Shown: positions 1 to 11,999, numbered from the stretch's first letter. The stretch: DNA of 64,000 nucleotides from Hirundichthys speculiger (GCA_018398805.1 JAGFBZ010002318.1:372001-436000); one strand, 5' to 3'. Numbers and translations are program-made. Notes: a model not told the origin generated them from the letters alone.

Positions 1-3000
1 GCCACATCATATTGATTAGGAATGGGATGAACTAAAGCTCATATGTGAGTCAAGGCTGTGATCATTCTCATAATATATCATATACTGTGCCTGAAGAACC
101 TGCAAAAAGGGGCGGGGCTTCAGGGGAGGCAGTCACATGTGCGGCTCCTCCAGCGTGTGTATGTGTGTGTGTGAGATTAGGAGAGAAAGAGCCAGCGACC
201 CCCTAATTACACTGTCTCCAGTCAGTCAAAACCTGGATTTCTGTGTCCGAACAAACAGCTGTAATTCAAAAGCTGAATAAGTTTTTGAAAAAATTCTTGA
301 ACCGTGAGCGCCACAAGGCTTTCAGGATTACAGGGATATATCTTTTGTTTCTGAAATCCCTACCGTTTTTAAATTACGGCAGTGTAAAAACATGAAACTT
401 TTTTAATCAATTTGAAAGAAGAGGTCGGATTTTACATTACAAAGTATAGGAAAAATAGGAGACTTTCTGTCATTTGGAGGCCTCTAGCAGGAAAAGTTGA
501 AGTCTCTCATTTTCAAGGGTTACATTGTGTGAAAGAGGACAAAAATACCTACGTTTTGATGTATAAATTATGTCTGTGGGGTTAAAGGTCTGGCTGCAAG
601 AGCAGGTTGTTTGGGAAAAAAAGTTTTAATTTTGAAAGGGCTCTCACTCTAGCAGAATGTTTACAAACATTCCGTCACTCTAAAGATCTGAAAAAATGAA
701 AAAATGGTAAAACTTAAACGGCCATAATTCAAAAACGGTAAAAGATTTTTAAAAACGGTGTCATACCAGAATAGTCTAATCTTTTGTGAACATTTTAAAG
801 TTTGAATGGTTTCTCTTGGTGAAAGTATGCTGAAGTAGTTAGCTGTGAAAGACCACAAAGTTTTTGGAGGATCTTGACAAGACTCCATTCATTTCGAATG
901 GGAAAAATAAGATTTAAACAATCGTAAATATTTTTAAAAGTATAAATGTTAGGAACAAAAAAAGACATAGCAGACATCCCCAGACCGAGCTGAACATTTT
1001 GACATTTGAACGGTTAAAATCGGACAAAGAATGTGGGAGGAGTTAGCGGACGAAGGAATTCACCCTAGTCTAAAAAAGAGGGTTTCAAGTTAACACTAGA
1101 AAAATTGCATTTCCTTCGAAAATGCAGGTGTGAATGCATTAAGCTGAATTTTGACCTGAACTCTGCTGAAAAGTAGAGAAAATGTTTGAAGAACATGAAT
1201 GTGAAAAGGAATTTGAACAACTGAATAGTCTTTGAACACAGCATAATTTAGCAAAATGTCTTAGTGCTATGTATTGAATCCAGAAAACATGTCAAACACA
1301 GCAAAGGGAGCAACATGCTGAATGATGCTTAGGTAGGAGAATGGAAAATCTGCCTAAATTGGAATAGAAATCTAGTGATGAACTCCAATGAATGTATTAA
1401 AGTAAAGCACAACCTGTAAAAGCAGAAGTCAAAAATAAAACCTTCGGCAGGAGATGAACATTTTCATACAGGAATGTTGAAGTTGCCAAAAGAATGTAAA
1501 AGTTGCTAAGATTTGCATAACATTGAGCAAAAAGTCAAACTACTTCATGACAATGGACTGAAAATTTGAAAGACATGAGTTAAACTCTTAAAAAGTAGCA
1601 GACTTTAGCTGAACATCTTTGCAGAATGTATCAAGAGTTAAAACATGTGAACTGAAACTAATGTAGCTAAAGGCTAAACACAACTAAGACAGCTAAATTC
1701 AGAGAAAATGTTAAAAGCAACAAGCATTAATGAGAAAAACCTTTCTAAAAGCTAAGGGATCAAATGCCCTTCTGGAAGAATGGTCAAAAATCCCCAATAA
1801 ACACACTTCCTAGAAGTGTTGAAGCTGTTGAAGCTGCAAAGGGTGGAGCTACATCATATTGATTAGGAATGGGATGAACTAAAGCTCATATGTGAGTCAA
1901 GGCTGTGATCATTCTCATAATATATCATATACTGTGCCTGAAGAACCTGCAAAAAGGGGCGGGGCTTCAGGGGAGGCAGTCACATGTGCGGCTCCTCCAG
2001 CGTGTGTATGTGTGTCTGTGAGAGGGGGAGAGAGAAAAAAAAGGCAGCAACCCCTAATTACACTGTCTCCAGTCAGTCCGAACCTGGATTTCTGTGTCCG
2101 AACAAACAGCTGTAATTCAAAAGCTGAATAAGTTTTTGAAAAAATTCTTGAACCGTGAGCGCCACAAGGCTTTCAGGATTACAGGGATATATCTTTTGTT
2201 TCTGAAATCCCTACCGTTTTTAAATTACGGCAGTGTAAAAACATGAAACTTTTTCAAGCAATTTGAAAAAAGAGGTCGGATTTTACATTACAAAGTATAG
2301 GAAAAATAGGAGACTTTCTGTCATTTGGAGGCCTCTAGCAGGAAAAGTTGAAGTCTCTCATTTTCAAGGGTTACATTGTGTGAAAGAGGACAAAAATACC
2401 TACGTTTTGATGTATAAATTATGTATGTGGGGTGAAAGGTCTGGCTGCAAGAGCAGGTTGTTTGGAAAAAAAAAGTTTTAATTTTGAAAGGGCTCTCACT
2501 CTAGCAGAATGTTTACAAACATTCCGTCACTCTAAAGATCTGAAAAAATGAAAAAATGGTAAAACTTAAACAGCCATAATTCAAAAACGGTAAAATATTT
2601 TTAAAAACTGAGTCATATGAGAATAGTCCAATCTTTTGTGAACATTTTAAAGTTTGAATGGTTTGAATCGGTGAAAGTATGTTGAAGTAGTAAGGTTTGA
2701 AAAAGCACAAAGTTTTTGGAGGATCTTGACAAGACTCCATTCATTTCGAATGGGAAAAATAAGATTTAAACAAACGTAAATATTTTTAAAAGTATAAATG
2801 TTAGGAACAAAAAAAGTCATAGCACACATCCCCAGACCGAGCTGAACATTTTGACATTTGAACGGTTAAAATCGGACAAAGAATGTGGGAGGAGTTAGCG
2901 GACGAAGGAATTCACCCTGGTCTAGAAAAGACGATTTCAAAGTAACACTAGAAAAATTGCATTTCCTTCGAAAATGCAGGTGTGAATGCATTAAGCTGAA

Positions 3001-6000
3001 TTTTGACCTGAACTCTGCTGAAAAGTAAAAAATACATTTGAAGAGCATGAATTTTATAAAGAATTTGAACAAATGAATAGTCTTTGAATACAGCATAATT
3101 TAGCAAAATGTCTTAGCGCTATGTATTGAATCCAGAAAACATGTCAAACACAGCAAAGGGAGCAACATGCTGAATGATGCTTAGGTAGGAGAATGGAAAA
3201 TATGCCTAAATTGGAATAGAAATCTAGTGATGAACTCCCATAAATGTATTAAAGTAAAGCACAACTTTTAAAAGCAGAAGTCAAAAATAAAACCTTCGGC
3301 AGGAGATGAACATTTTCATACAGGAATGTTGAAGTTGCCAAAAGAATGTAAAAGTTGCTAAGATTTGCATAACATTGAGCAAAAAGTCAAACTACTTCAT
3401 GACAATGGACTGAAAATTTGAAAGACATGAGTTAAACTCTTAAAAAGTAGCAGACTTTAGCTGAACATCTTTGCAGAATGTATCAAGAGTTAAAACATGT
3501 GAACTGAAACTAATGTAGATAAAGGCTAAAAACAACTAAGACAGCTAAATTCAGAGAAAATGTTAAAAGCAACAAGCATTAATGAGAAAAACCTTTCTAA
3601 AAGCTAAGGGATCAAATGCACTTCTGGAAGAATGGTCAAAAATCCCCAATAAACACACTTCCTAGAAGTGTTGAAGCTGTTGAAGCTGCAAAGGTTGGAG
3701 CCACATCATATTGATTAGGAATGGGATGAACTGAAGCTCATATGTGAGTCAAGGCTGTGATCATTCTCATAATATATCATATACTGTGCCTGAAGAACAG
3801 GCAGAAAGGGGCGGGGCTTCAGGGGAGCCAGTCACATGTGCGGCTCCTCCAGCGTGTGTATGTGTGTCTGTGAGAGGGGGAGAGAGAAAAAAAAGGCAGC
3901 AACCCCCTAATTACACTGTCTCCAGTCAGTCCGAACCTGGATTTCTGTGTCCGAACAAACAGCTGTAATTCAAAAACTGAATAAGTTTTTGAAAAAATTC
4001 TTGAACCGTGAGCGCCACAAGGCTTTCAGGATTCCAGGGATATATTTCTTGTTTCGCAAATGCCTACGGTTTTTAAATTACGGCAGTGTAAAAACATAAA
4101 ACATTTTTAATCAATTTGAAAGAAGAGGTCGGATTTTACATTACAAAGTATAGGAAAAATAGGAGACTTTCTGTCATTTGGAGGCCTCTAGCAGGAAAAG
4201 TTGAAGTCTCTCATTTTCAAGGGTTACATTGTGTGAAAGAGGACAAAAATACCTACGTTTTGATGTATAAATTATGTCTGTGGGGTTAAAGGTCCAGCTG
4301 CAAGAGCAGGTTGTTTAGAAAAAAAAAGTTTTAATTTTGAAAGGGCTCTCACTCTAGCAGAATGTTTACAAACATTCCGTCACTCTAAAGAGCTGAAAAA
4401 ATGAAAAAAATGGTAAAACTTAAACGGCCATAATTCAAAAACGGTAAAATATTTTTAAAAACTGAGTCATATGAGAATAGTCCAATCTTTTGTGAACATT
4501 TTAAAGTTTGAATGGTTTCTCTCGGTGAAAGTATGCTGAAGTAGTTAGCTGTGAAAGAGCACAAAGTTTTTGGAGGATCTTGACAAGACTCCATTCATTT
4601 CGAATGGGAAAAATAAGATTTAAACAAACGTAAATATTTTTAAAAGTATAAATGTTAGGAACAAAAAAAGTCATAGCAGACATCCCCTGACCGAGCTGAA
4701 CATTTTGACATTTGAACGGTTAAAATCGGACAAAAAATGTGGGAGGAGTTAGCCGGCGAAGGAATTCACCCTAGTCTAGAAAAGATGATTTCAAAGTAAC
4801 ACTAGAAAAATTGCATTTCCTTCGAAAATGCAGGTGTGAATGCATTAAGCTGAATTTTGACCTGAACTCTGCTGAAAAGTAAAAAATACATTTGAAGAGC
4901 ATGAATTTTATAAAGAATTTGAACTGAATAGTCTTTGAATACAGCATAATTTAGCAAAATGTCTTAGCTCTATGTATTGAATCCAGAAAACATGTCAAAC
5001 ACAGCAAAGTGAGCAAGCAACATGCTGAATGATGCTTAGGTAGGAGAATGGAAAATATGCCTAAATTGGAATAAAAATCTAGTGATGAACTCCCATAAAT
5101 GTATTAAGGTAAAGCACAACATTTAAAAGCAGAAGTAAAAAAATAAACCTTCGGCAGGAGATGAACATTTTCATACAGGAATGTTGAAGTTGCCAAAAGA
5201 ATGTAAAAGTTGCTAAAATTTGCATAACATTGAGGAAGAAGTCAAACTACTTCATGACAATGGACTGAAAATTTGAAAGACATGAGTTAAACTCTTAAAA
5301 AGTAGCAGACTTTAGCTGAACATCTTTGCAGAATGTATCAAGAGTTAAAACATGTGAACTGAAACTAATGTAGCTAAAGGCTAAACACAACTAAGACAGC
5401 TAAATTCAGAGAAAATGTTAAAAGCAACAAGCATTAATGAGAAAAACCTTTCTAAAAGCTAAGGGATCAAATGCACTTCTGGAAGAATGGTCAAAATTCT
5501 CCAATAAACACACTTCCTAGAAGTGTTGAAGCTGTTGAAGCTGCAATGGGTGGAGCCACATCATATTGATTAGGAATGGGATGAACTAAAGCTCATATGT
5601 GAGTCAAGGCTGTGATCATTCTCATAATATATCATATACTGTGCCTGAAGAACCTGCAAAAAGGGGCGGGGCTTCAGGGGAGGCAGTCACATGTGCGGCT
5701 CCTCCAGCGTGTGTATGTGTGTCTGTGAGAAGAGGAGAGAGAAAAAAAAGGCAGCGACCTCCTAATTACACTGTCTCCAGTCAGTCCGAACCTGGATTTC
5801 TGTGTCCGAACAAACAGCTGTAATTCAAAAGCTGAATAAGTTTTTCAAAAAATTCTTGAACCGTGAGCGCCACAAGGCTTTCAGGATTCTAGTGATATAT
5901 TTTTGTTTGGCAAATGCTACCATTTTAAATTACAGCAGTGTAAAAACAAGAAACTTTTTTAAGCAATTTGAAAAAAGAGGTCGGATTTTACATTACAAAG

Positions 6001-6340
6001 TATAGGAAAAATAGGAGACTTTCTGTCATTTGGAGGCCTCTAGCAGGAAAAGTTGAAGTCTCTCATTTTCAAGGGTTACATTGTGTGAAAGAGGACAAAA
6101 ATACCTACGTTTTGATGTATAAATTATGTCTGTGGGGTTAAAGGTCTGGCTGCAAGAGCAGGTTGTTTAGAAAAAAAAAGTTTTAATTTTGAAAGGGCTC
6201 TCACTCTAGCAGAATGTTTACAAACATTCCGTCACTCTAAAGATCTGAAAAAATGAAAAAAAATGGTAAACTTAAACGGCCATAATTCAAAAACGGTAAA
6301 ATATTTTTAAAAACGGAGTCATATGAGAATAGTCCAATCT
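1..6340. repeat. Macrosatellite, ~1.85-kb tandem unit, 3.4 copies
   Basis: The phrase acatcatattgattaggaat recurs at 4, 1851, 3703 and 5558, giving spacings of 1847, 1852 and 1855 bp. Whole units align base for base with only scattered substitutions and small indels. The first unit starts at the window edge, so the array continues to the left. The fourth unit loses similarity near 6340. Each unit carries a GC-rich stretch (ggggcggggcttcaggggag) followed by a TGTG-rich run and then AT-rich sequence. Short open frames repeat once per unit in both strands, but they lack codon-like conservation and I do not treat them as genes. I do not recognise the repeat family. Confidence 0.93.
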
Positions 6341-6775
6341 TTTGTGAACATTTTAAAGTTTGAATGGTTTGAATCGGTGAAAGTATGTTGAAGTAGTAAG
6401 GTTTGAAAAAGTACAAAGTTTTTGCAAGATTTGAAGAGCTCCCCATTCATTTCCAATGGCACAAAAAAAGGTTTTAAAAGTTAAATATTTTAAAAAGTAT
6501 AAATATTTGAAACACCAAAAATCATAGGAGGAATCTCCTGAACAAGCTGAACATTTGAAAGTTGAATGGTTTGAAATCGGTGAAAGTATGAAGATTTTAA
6601 CAAGGTTTGAAGATTTCCCCATTCATTTTTAATGGCACAAAAAAAGGGTTTAAAAGTTAAATATTTTAAAAAGTATAAATATTTGAAACACCAAAAGTCA
6701 TAGCAGGAATCTCCTGAACAAGCTGAACGTTTTGAAAGTTGAATGGTTGAAATCGGTGAAAGTATGAAGGACTAG
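6340..6775. repeat. Degenerate ~190-bp tandem repeats at the array edge
   Basis: The segment from gaatggtttgaatcggtgaaagta to the AT-rich run atttgaaacaccaaaa recurs about every 190 bp, three times in decaying form. It derives from one sub-segment of the 1.85-kb unit. This is where the macrosatellite breaks down before the 786-codon frame. Confidence 0.75.
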
Positions 6776-6835
6776 TTAATCGGCAAAAAACGTACGGAAG
6801 AAGATAGAATAATAAAGAGAAACAGGAAAACAATA

Positions 6836-6863
6836 GGTGTGAATGCCTTAATGCATTCACACC
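6836..6863. repeat. Perfect 11-bp inverted repeat with 6-bp loop
   Basis: ggtgtgaatgc at 6836-6846 pairs exactly with gcattcacacc at 6853-6863 around cttaat. The arm sequence aggtgtgaatgcatt also occurs inside every 1.85-kb unit (for example near 1128). It lies 13 bases before the open frame starting at 6876 and may mark the end of a repeat element. Confidence 0.8.
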
Positions 6864-6875
6864 AATTATGAAGGT

Positions 6876-9236
6876 GTGAAAGAACTGACAGAATTGGCTC
6901 AGGAAGAAATTGATGAGAAAGTAAATTCTCTCCTAAGTGCTGTCACAAAAAGTCCTGTTTTACCACCGGAGCCTTCTGTTTACGTCAGTGGCTTCACATC
7001 TAATATAAAACGTCTTGGTCGAATGGTGTTTCTTGCTGTCAGATGTCTGAGAGCGTGTATACAGAAGCTGAACGCCACTTGCTGGAAAAAGCACGTGGAA
7101 AGTGATGAGTTGGAGTTAGTCCAGTCATCTGACAGCATAAAATCTAAAATCTCTATCGCCTCAACAACTGAGAGTATTAAAGACATCCTGATGAAATGGT
7201 CACCAAGCATCACTGAAGAGGCTGAAAATGTCCCCCCGTCTCTCGGCTCCTCGTCCATAGATGTTCAGACTACAGCGGAAGACATTTTAAAAACCATAAT
7301 TGAAAACATGCCAAGTTCTGGGCCTGCCCTTCAAGAAGAAACCGACCTCTTAAACAAACCTTGGGATTTGACATTAATAGCGGACAAAGTGAGAAACTTT
7401 TTTGTCAAACGCTCCACAAAGAAGGAGGTCACCCAAACAGAGGGGGATGAAAGACAAAAAAAATGCAGGTTCTCCAGATATGTCAGCAAACGCTTTAACA
7501 AAATGATGAGCGAAATAAAGACATTTCGTAAGACAAGAGGAAAATTCTTCCTGAGAATTGAATGTAAGCCAAGGCCATCAATCCCTTCTAATGAGGAACA
7601 TGAGCTTACCATACCTGGTTCTGTCCCAGAAACACCCAAGCCTGAACAACTGGACATCAAATCAGAGAGAACTTTTGTTGAAGTTGTGAAAGAGGATGAA
7701 ATTACACTCGATAAAATCAAATTTGAAGTGGAAAATTTCATCTCTAAAATCACCCAGTCTGTAAAGACTGCAGAAGAGCTGAGAGGAAAACTCAGTAACA
7801 TCAAAGACTGCAGTGAGCTGCAAACTTTTTCCAGGGAACTCGTCAATAAGATATATGCTCATTTGATAACTGGAGAATTTTATAAATTGCCCGTCGTTCC
7901 AGCTGGAAAGAGTTTCTCTGATTCTGTCCTTCCCAATATTCCAAAAGGGAAGAACGAAAGTCAGAAGGAACTTTGTCTGGAGGCACTCTACGCCCTGACT
8001 GAAGATGCAGTTGGAAGATTTGTGCAGCAAATCCTTCTGTGTCTGGTGAATGAGCTCGATGAGCTAATCATTCAAGGCAAGGACATTTCAGGTGCCCTCA
8101 CTGACATAACTAACCTTTTCAAAGAATTAATTAGCTCACATGAAGATAGGGATGCAGAGTCCGAGTCTACAAAAAACATTGAGATGCCTTCAACATCACC
8201 TCGTCCTTCAGGTTCTGCGTCACATCCTGCTAAATCTGCTGAAACCTCTGTTGATCATGCAGATGACAGAAGCAGTGATGCCAAGTCTTCCCCTGAGATT
8301 CCCCCAAGCTCCTCACCCTTGGACAATCTGGACGAATCTCCTGAAGTACCAGAGCCAGTGGAAAAGTCTTTATCCGCACCTTTGGACAATCTGGATGAAT
8401 CTCCTGAAGCACCAGAGCCAGTGGAAAAGTCTTTATCCGCATCTTTGGACGATCTGGATGAATCTCCTGAAGCACCAGAGCCAGTGGAAAAGTCTTTATC
8501 TGCACCTTTGGACGATCAGGATGAATCTCCTAAAGTACCAGAGCCAGCGGAAAAGTCTTTATCCGCACCTTTGGACAATCAGGATGAATCTCCTAAAGTA
8601 CCAGAGCCAGCGGAAAAGTCTTTATCCGCACCTTTGGACGATCAGGATGAATCTCCTAAAGTACCAGAGCCAGCCGAAAAGTCTTTATCCGCACCTTTGG
8701 ACGATCTGGATGAATCTCCTGAAGCACCAGAGCCAGCGGAAAAGTCTTTATCCGCACCTTTGGACAATCTGGATGAATCTCCTGAAGTACCAGAGCCAGC
8801 GGAAAAGTCTTTATCCAGATTTATGATCAACAGCCTCATCTCTGCTCTACTCTTGCGCCTTTTAAAAAAATATAAACATGCAGGCGGGAAATATCTTCTC
8901 TCATCAGAGATAGATAACATAATTGAACGGCTGTCATGCATAATGATGGCTGAAGTGGACACCGACACACATGATCTCGTGATTATGGAAGACAACCTCC
9001 AAGATATTGCTGACGTCTTGGTTAAATCCCTCCTAAAAAAGTTTGGCTCACGGGAGGGTCTTCTTCTGGCTGTTATCAACTCAGATCCAAGTTTTGATGA
9101 CACTATTCTTCAGTGCCTTAAAGTTGAGCTGAACGTCAGAAGAGAAACCAAAAAGAAGGGTAGAATTGCCAGGTTCTTTTCAGCAGTAGGAGATTTCTTC
9201 AAGAAACCTGTCTTGGCAATGCTTAGGAAACCATAG
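6876..9236 (+). CDS. Uncharacterised 786-codon single-exon protein with 21-residue repeats
   Basis: One frame is open from 6852 (after a TAA at 6849) to TAG at 9234-9236. The codon at 6876 is GTG and the first in-frame ATG is codon 50 (7023). The conserved-looking text before codon 50 suggests either a 5' exon with an unseen splice acceptor or a 5'-truncated gene. I see no signal peptide and no membrane span. Residues 1-75 and about 270-430 are rich in predicted helix (Leu, Lys, Glu). Residues 478-647 are eight 21-residue repeats with the core LDESPE and PEPxEK, acidic and Pro-rich. The C-terminus is strongly basic (KKKGRIARFF followed by FFKKP). I do not recognise a named family. It resembles uncharacterised proteins expanded in teleosts, but that is a memory-based impression. 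No polyadenylation signal is obvious in the first 120 bases downstream. Confidence 0.7.
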   Translation: MKELTELAQEEIDEKVNSLLSAVTKSPVLPPEPSVYVSGFTSNIKRLGRMVFLAVRCLRACIQKLNATCWKKHVESDELELVQSSDSIKSKISIASTTESIKDILMKWSPSITEEAENVPPSLGSSSIDVQTTAEDILKTIIENMPSSGPALQEETDLLNKPWDLTLIADKVRNFFVKRSTKKEVTQTEGDERQKKCRFSRYVSKRFNKMMSEIKTFRKTRGKFFLRIECKPRPSIPSNEEHELTIPGSVPETPKPEQLDIKSERTFVEVVKEDEITLDKIKFEVENFISKITQSVKTAEELRGKLSNIKDCSELQTFSRELVNKIYAHLITGEFYKLPVVPAGKSFSDSVLPNIPKGKNESQKELCLEALYALTEDAVGRFVQQILLCLVNELDELIIQGKDISGALTDITNLFKELISSHEDRDAESESTKNIEMPSTSPRPSGSASHPAKSAETSVDHADDRSSDAKSSPEIPPSSSPLDNLDESPEVPEPVEKSLSAPLDNLDESPEAPEPVEKSLSASLDDLDESPEAPEPVEKSLSAPLDDQDESPKVPEPAEKSLSAPLDNQDESPKVPEPAEKSLSAPLDDQDESPKVPEPAEKSLSAPLDDLDESPEAPEPAEKSLSAPLDNLDESPEVPEPAEKSLSRFMINSLISALLLRLLKKYKHAGGKYLLSSEIDNIIERLSCIMMAEVDTDTHDLVIMEDNLQDIADVLVKSLLKKFGSREGLLLAVINSDPSFDDTILQCLKVELNVRRETKKKGRIARFFSAVGDFFKKPVLAMLRKP
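8307..8816 (+). repeat. 63-bp coding minisatellite, 8 copies
   Basis: Eight head-to-tail copies of 63 bp encode SLSAPLDNLDESPEVPEPVEK-like repeats. Variants alternate N/D after LD, L/Q before DES, E/K after SP and V/A in PEPxEK. Because 63 is divisible by three, the array keeps frame at any copy number, and a second plus frame (8140-8826) is also open through it by chance. Confidence 0.95.
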
Positions 9237-9360
9237 TAATCATTTGTTTGTTCACTGCTCCTCTCTTTCTGAAGCAGAGCTTTGTCATTACCTGTCAAGT
9301 TCCATCTCTTTTGACTTTAATTGAGATTTGGAGGAGATTTACATGTTTTCATGTTAATTC
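9237..9360. other. 3' flank of the 786-codon frame
   Basis: Short AT-rich sequence between the stop codon and the tandem repeats. I see no polyadenylation signal, RNA gene or recognisable repeat here. Confidence 0.5.
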
Positions 9361-10002
9361 AGATGACATGGCACAATGACCTTCTTTTAGGAAACTTTAT
9401 CGTTAATAGCTTATGGCCAAAATAGTTGATTTTTGTCTTTAAAAAAAAAGCGGGATTATTAATACCCCCGCGGGTTTTCTCCAGGTGATCCGGTTCCCGC
9501 CCAAATTTTTCAATTTAGATGACATGGCCCAATGACCTCCTTTTAGGAAACTTTATCGTTAATAGCTTATTAGTACACAGGCAAATTAGTTTATTTTTTT
9601 CTCTTTTAAAAAAACCGGCATTATTAATGCCCCCGCGGGTTTTCTCCAGGTGATCCGGTTCCCGCCCAAATTTTTTATTTAGATGACATGGCCCAATGAC
9701 CTCCTGTTAGGAAACTTTATTGTTAATAGCTTATTAGTACATAGGCAAATTAGTTTATTTTTTTTTCTTTTAAAAAAACCGGCATTATTAATGCCCCCGC
9801 GGGTTTTCTCCAGGTGATCCGGTTCCCGCCCAAATTTTTTATTTAGATGACATGGCCCAATGACCGCCTTTTAGGAAACTTTATTGTTAATAGCTTATTA
9901 GTACATAGGCAAATTAGTTTTTTTTTTTTTAAAAAAAAAACGGCATTATTAATGCCCCCGCGGGTTTTCTCCAGGTGATCCTGTTCCCGCCCCAAATTTT
10001 TC
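9361..10002. repeat. Four ~160-bp tandem repeats
   Basis: agatgacatggc recurs at 9361, 9517, 9681 and 9845 (spacing 156, 164 and 164). Each unit ends with the GC-rich phrase ccccgcgggttttctccagg and then cccgcccaaatttt. Units differ by a few substitutions and by A/T homopolymer length. A 3'UTR location relative to the upstream frame is possible but not shown. Confidence 0.9.
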
Positions 10003-10200
10003 CCCTTCTTGAATCGCCACCTTATCGTGGTGGAGGGCAGGGGCATTTCATTTGGGGGGGGGACAATCCATCCATCCATTATCTATACCCGTTTTATCCT
10101 TGAAGGGTCACGGGGATCTGCTGGAGCCTATCCCAGCCGTCTACGGGCAAAAGGCAGGGGTCCACCTGGACAGGTCGCCAGTCCATCGCAGGGGGGGACA
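10003..10200. mobile_element. Fragments of abundant teleost interspersed repeats
   Basis: cttgaatcgccaccttatcg then tggtggaggg matches the head of the LINE seen at 50484 (cttgaaccgtcaccttaccg then tggtggaggg). It is followed at about 10067-10195 by the familiar fish repeat containing ccatccattatctatacccg and gtccacctggacaggtcgcc, whose relative continues at 53255-53520. No target duplication was found. Confidence 0.6.
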
Positions 10201-10830
10201 ATCAACAGTAAAATTTCAGAGAGTAATTCCTGGGGGGGACATGAAAAAAAAATGCTCTCTCCTCCCCTTTTCCTCTCTGTCCGCAGTGTCCCCTCTCTTT
10301 TCCCTCATCGCTTATCCCTCATCACTATTCTACATACTGGTTTGAGCCTGTTAGCCATCATAAGCTAGGCTATTTGCTTACTGGCGTGCTGAATTAAAAA
10401 AAACAAAAACAAAAAGAGAGTTTCTGACCAAGCAAGAGAAATGTCACTTTCATTTTACAACCTTGAGCTTGTTAAACAAGCGGTGTGATAAATGACTTAC
10501 AGGTTTTTCATTTTCATTTTCATACATCATACACGATCCTTTGCTCGCTGACACGCGGAGCTGCCGGTAGCCCCGCCCGTTAGAAACAGCATGTGGACCA
10601 AACCACTTTGAGAAATAGGGGGGTCTCAATGTTTCAACAATTAAAAAAAAAAAAGGTTTTTACGTTTATAATTTGCAGCGCTTGTGTTGTACCTTTATTG
10701 AACATGACTATATTATTATTCAATTGTTTTTGTGTGCTTACAATGATTTTTTGGGGGGGACAACTTTATGGAAGGGGGGGACACGTCCCCTGTGTCCCCC
10801 CCCAGGATTTCCGCCTATGGATACACAATT
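10201..10830. mobile_element. hAT-like non-autonomous element relic
   Basis: taattcctgggggggacatg near 10223 and its approximate inverse (gtccccccccaggatttccg, near 10794) bracket about 600 bp. Extra internal gggggggac runs occur near 10750 and 10778. The G-rich ends resemble those of some fish hAT elements, but no clean 8-bp target duplication could be confirmed. The interior has no transposase-like frame. Confidence 0.4.
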
Positions 10831-11112
10831 TATAATTTAGTCACGTCGTAATACTGACTTGGATCATCTTGATGGGTGCACATTCAGTCGGCCATCTCTG
10901 AGGTGTTTGTGGGAAATAATCTGCTTCTTTCTGAGTTTGCGGCTCATCAGAGAACCACACCTGCTTCCCATCACGAACTGGAAACCTTGGACTGCACCGA
11001 TCTCCTTCCAGAAGATGGAGAGAGGAACCCTGTAGTTTAAGGGTCATTACGTTTGTTTAATAATTGACATTGCTTTGTTAGAACGGTGAATTTTACCCGA
11101 TGACGCTCTATA
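10831..11112. other. Unassigned 280-bp interval
   Basis: A minus-strand frame of 68 codons (10841-11047) is open with unremarkable composition. I recognise no domain and cannot find convincing splice sites, so I do not call a gene. It could be an exon relic of a transposon. Confidence 0.35.
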
Positions 11113-11999
11113 CAGTGATCCCTTATTTTTCGCGGTTAATGGGGACTGGTGCCCCCCCCCCCCCCCCCCCCCGTGTAAATCAAAATCCGCGAACTGGAGC
11201 CGGAGCCCTCCGAGCCTAAATAATGTGTTTAAAATATGTTTAAAAACTGCAAAAAAGTATCAAGACACTGCAGCGAAACAAGTCAAGATTCAAGATTCAA
11301 GATTCAAGATCTTTATTTGTTACGTACACAATTATACTTTGTACATTGTGCAGTAAAATTTGTTATTGTACCCACAGGGCAAACGCTTTCTTTTTAGAAG
11401 AAACAGGAAAAAAGAAAGAATTAAGTTTAAATAAGTAATAAATAATAAATAAACACACAGTGCAGGAGATGAGAAAAAGTCAAAGGCTCAACTGTGGTCT
11501 TTCTGTTTCCTTCACAGCCTCTGATCTCTGAACCGTAGTAAAGAAACCGCCGGTATTGTGATATTTTTGGCTCGTAATAGCGGCTAACACGCTAAACACA
11601 ACCAGAAACAGTCCGGTTTTCTCTGCATGGAACGAGCACTTTATTCTGTCGCTGCAGGAACTTGTAACATCACACAGGTTGTATTGTTGGGCTCCTGTCG
11701 GTTAACAGAAATGTAAATCTATACACGCTGGGCTGCTGTTTATGATCACTACACTTTTCATCTAATCTCATTTTCATTCTGCCGTCTCACGACACACACA
11801 CTACATTACCCATAAGGCCACCTTCCTAAAGGGGCCAGGCTGGCTCACAGCATTTCTTCACTGTGAGAGAACGCACACAACATCCTGTGATGTTTCTGCG
11901 TTTTCTTGATTTTTTTTTAAATTATATTATATATTTCTGAAAAATCCACTAATAACTAAAACCGCGGAACTTAAAGTGCGAATTGGCGAGGGATCACTG
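11113..11999. mobile_element. pogo/Tigger-like element with TA target, nested LINE tail
   Basis: CAGTGATCCCT at 11113 and AGGGATCACTG ending at 11999 form terminal inverted repeats flanked by TA on both sides (11111-11112 and 12000-12001), as expected for Tc1/mariner-pogo elements. The subterminal text with cgcggttaat and aaccgcggaa also matches in inverted form. Inside are a run of about 21 C (11152-11172) and a reversed LINE-type tail (11284-11470). No transposase is present. The right-hand 110 bp recur at 26641-26749, at the junction of the large duplication. Confidence 0.75.
11284..11470 (-). mobile_element. 3' tail of a LINE, reverse orientation
   Basis: Four caagatt units (11288 onward) followed by ctttatttgttacgtacaca and the acccacagggc region look like the reversed tail of a fish LINE that ends in repeated aatcttg. 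The rest of the element is absent. Confidence 0.5.

Noticed and set aside
1..6340. CRISPR-like or gene-family reading of the repeated frames
   Set aside because: Units are 1.85 kb with no short direct repeats and spacers, and the short frames are shared by repeat identity rather than coding constraint. Vertebrate context also argues against CRISPR.
8140..8826. Second long plus-strand frame overlapping the 786-codon protein
   Set aside because: It is open because the 63-bp repeat keeps every frame in register; composition outside the repeat is not protein-like.
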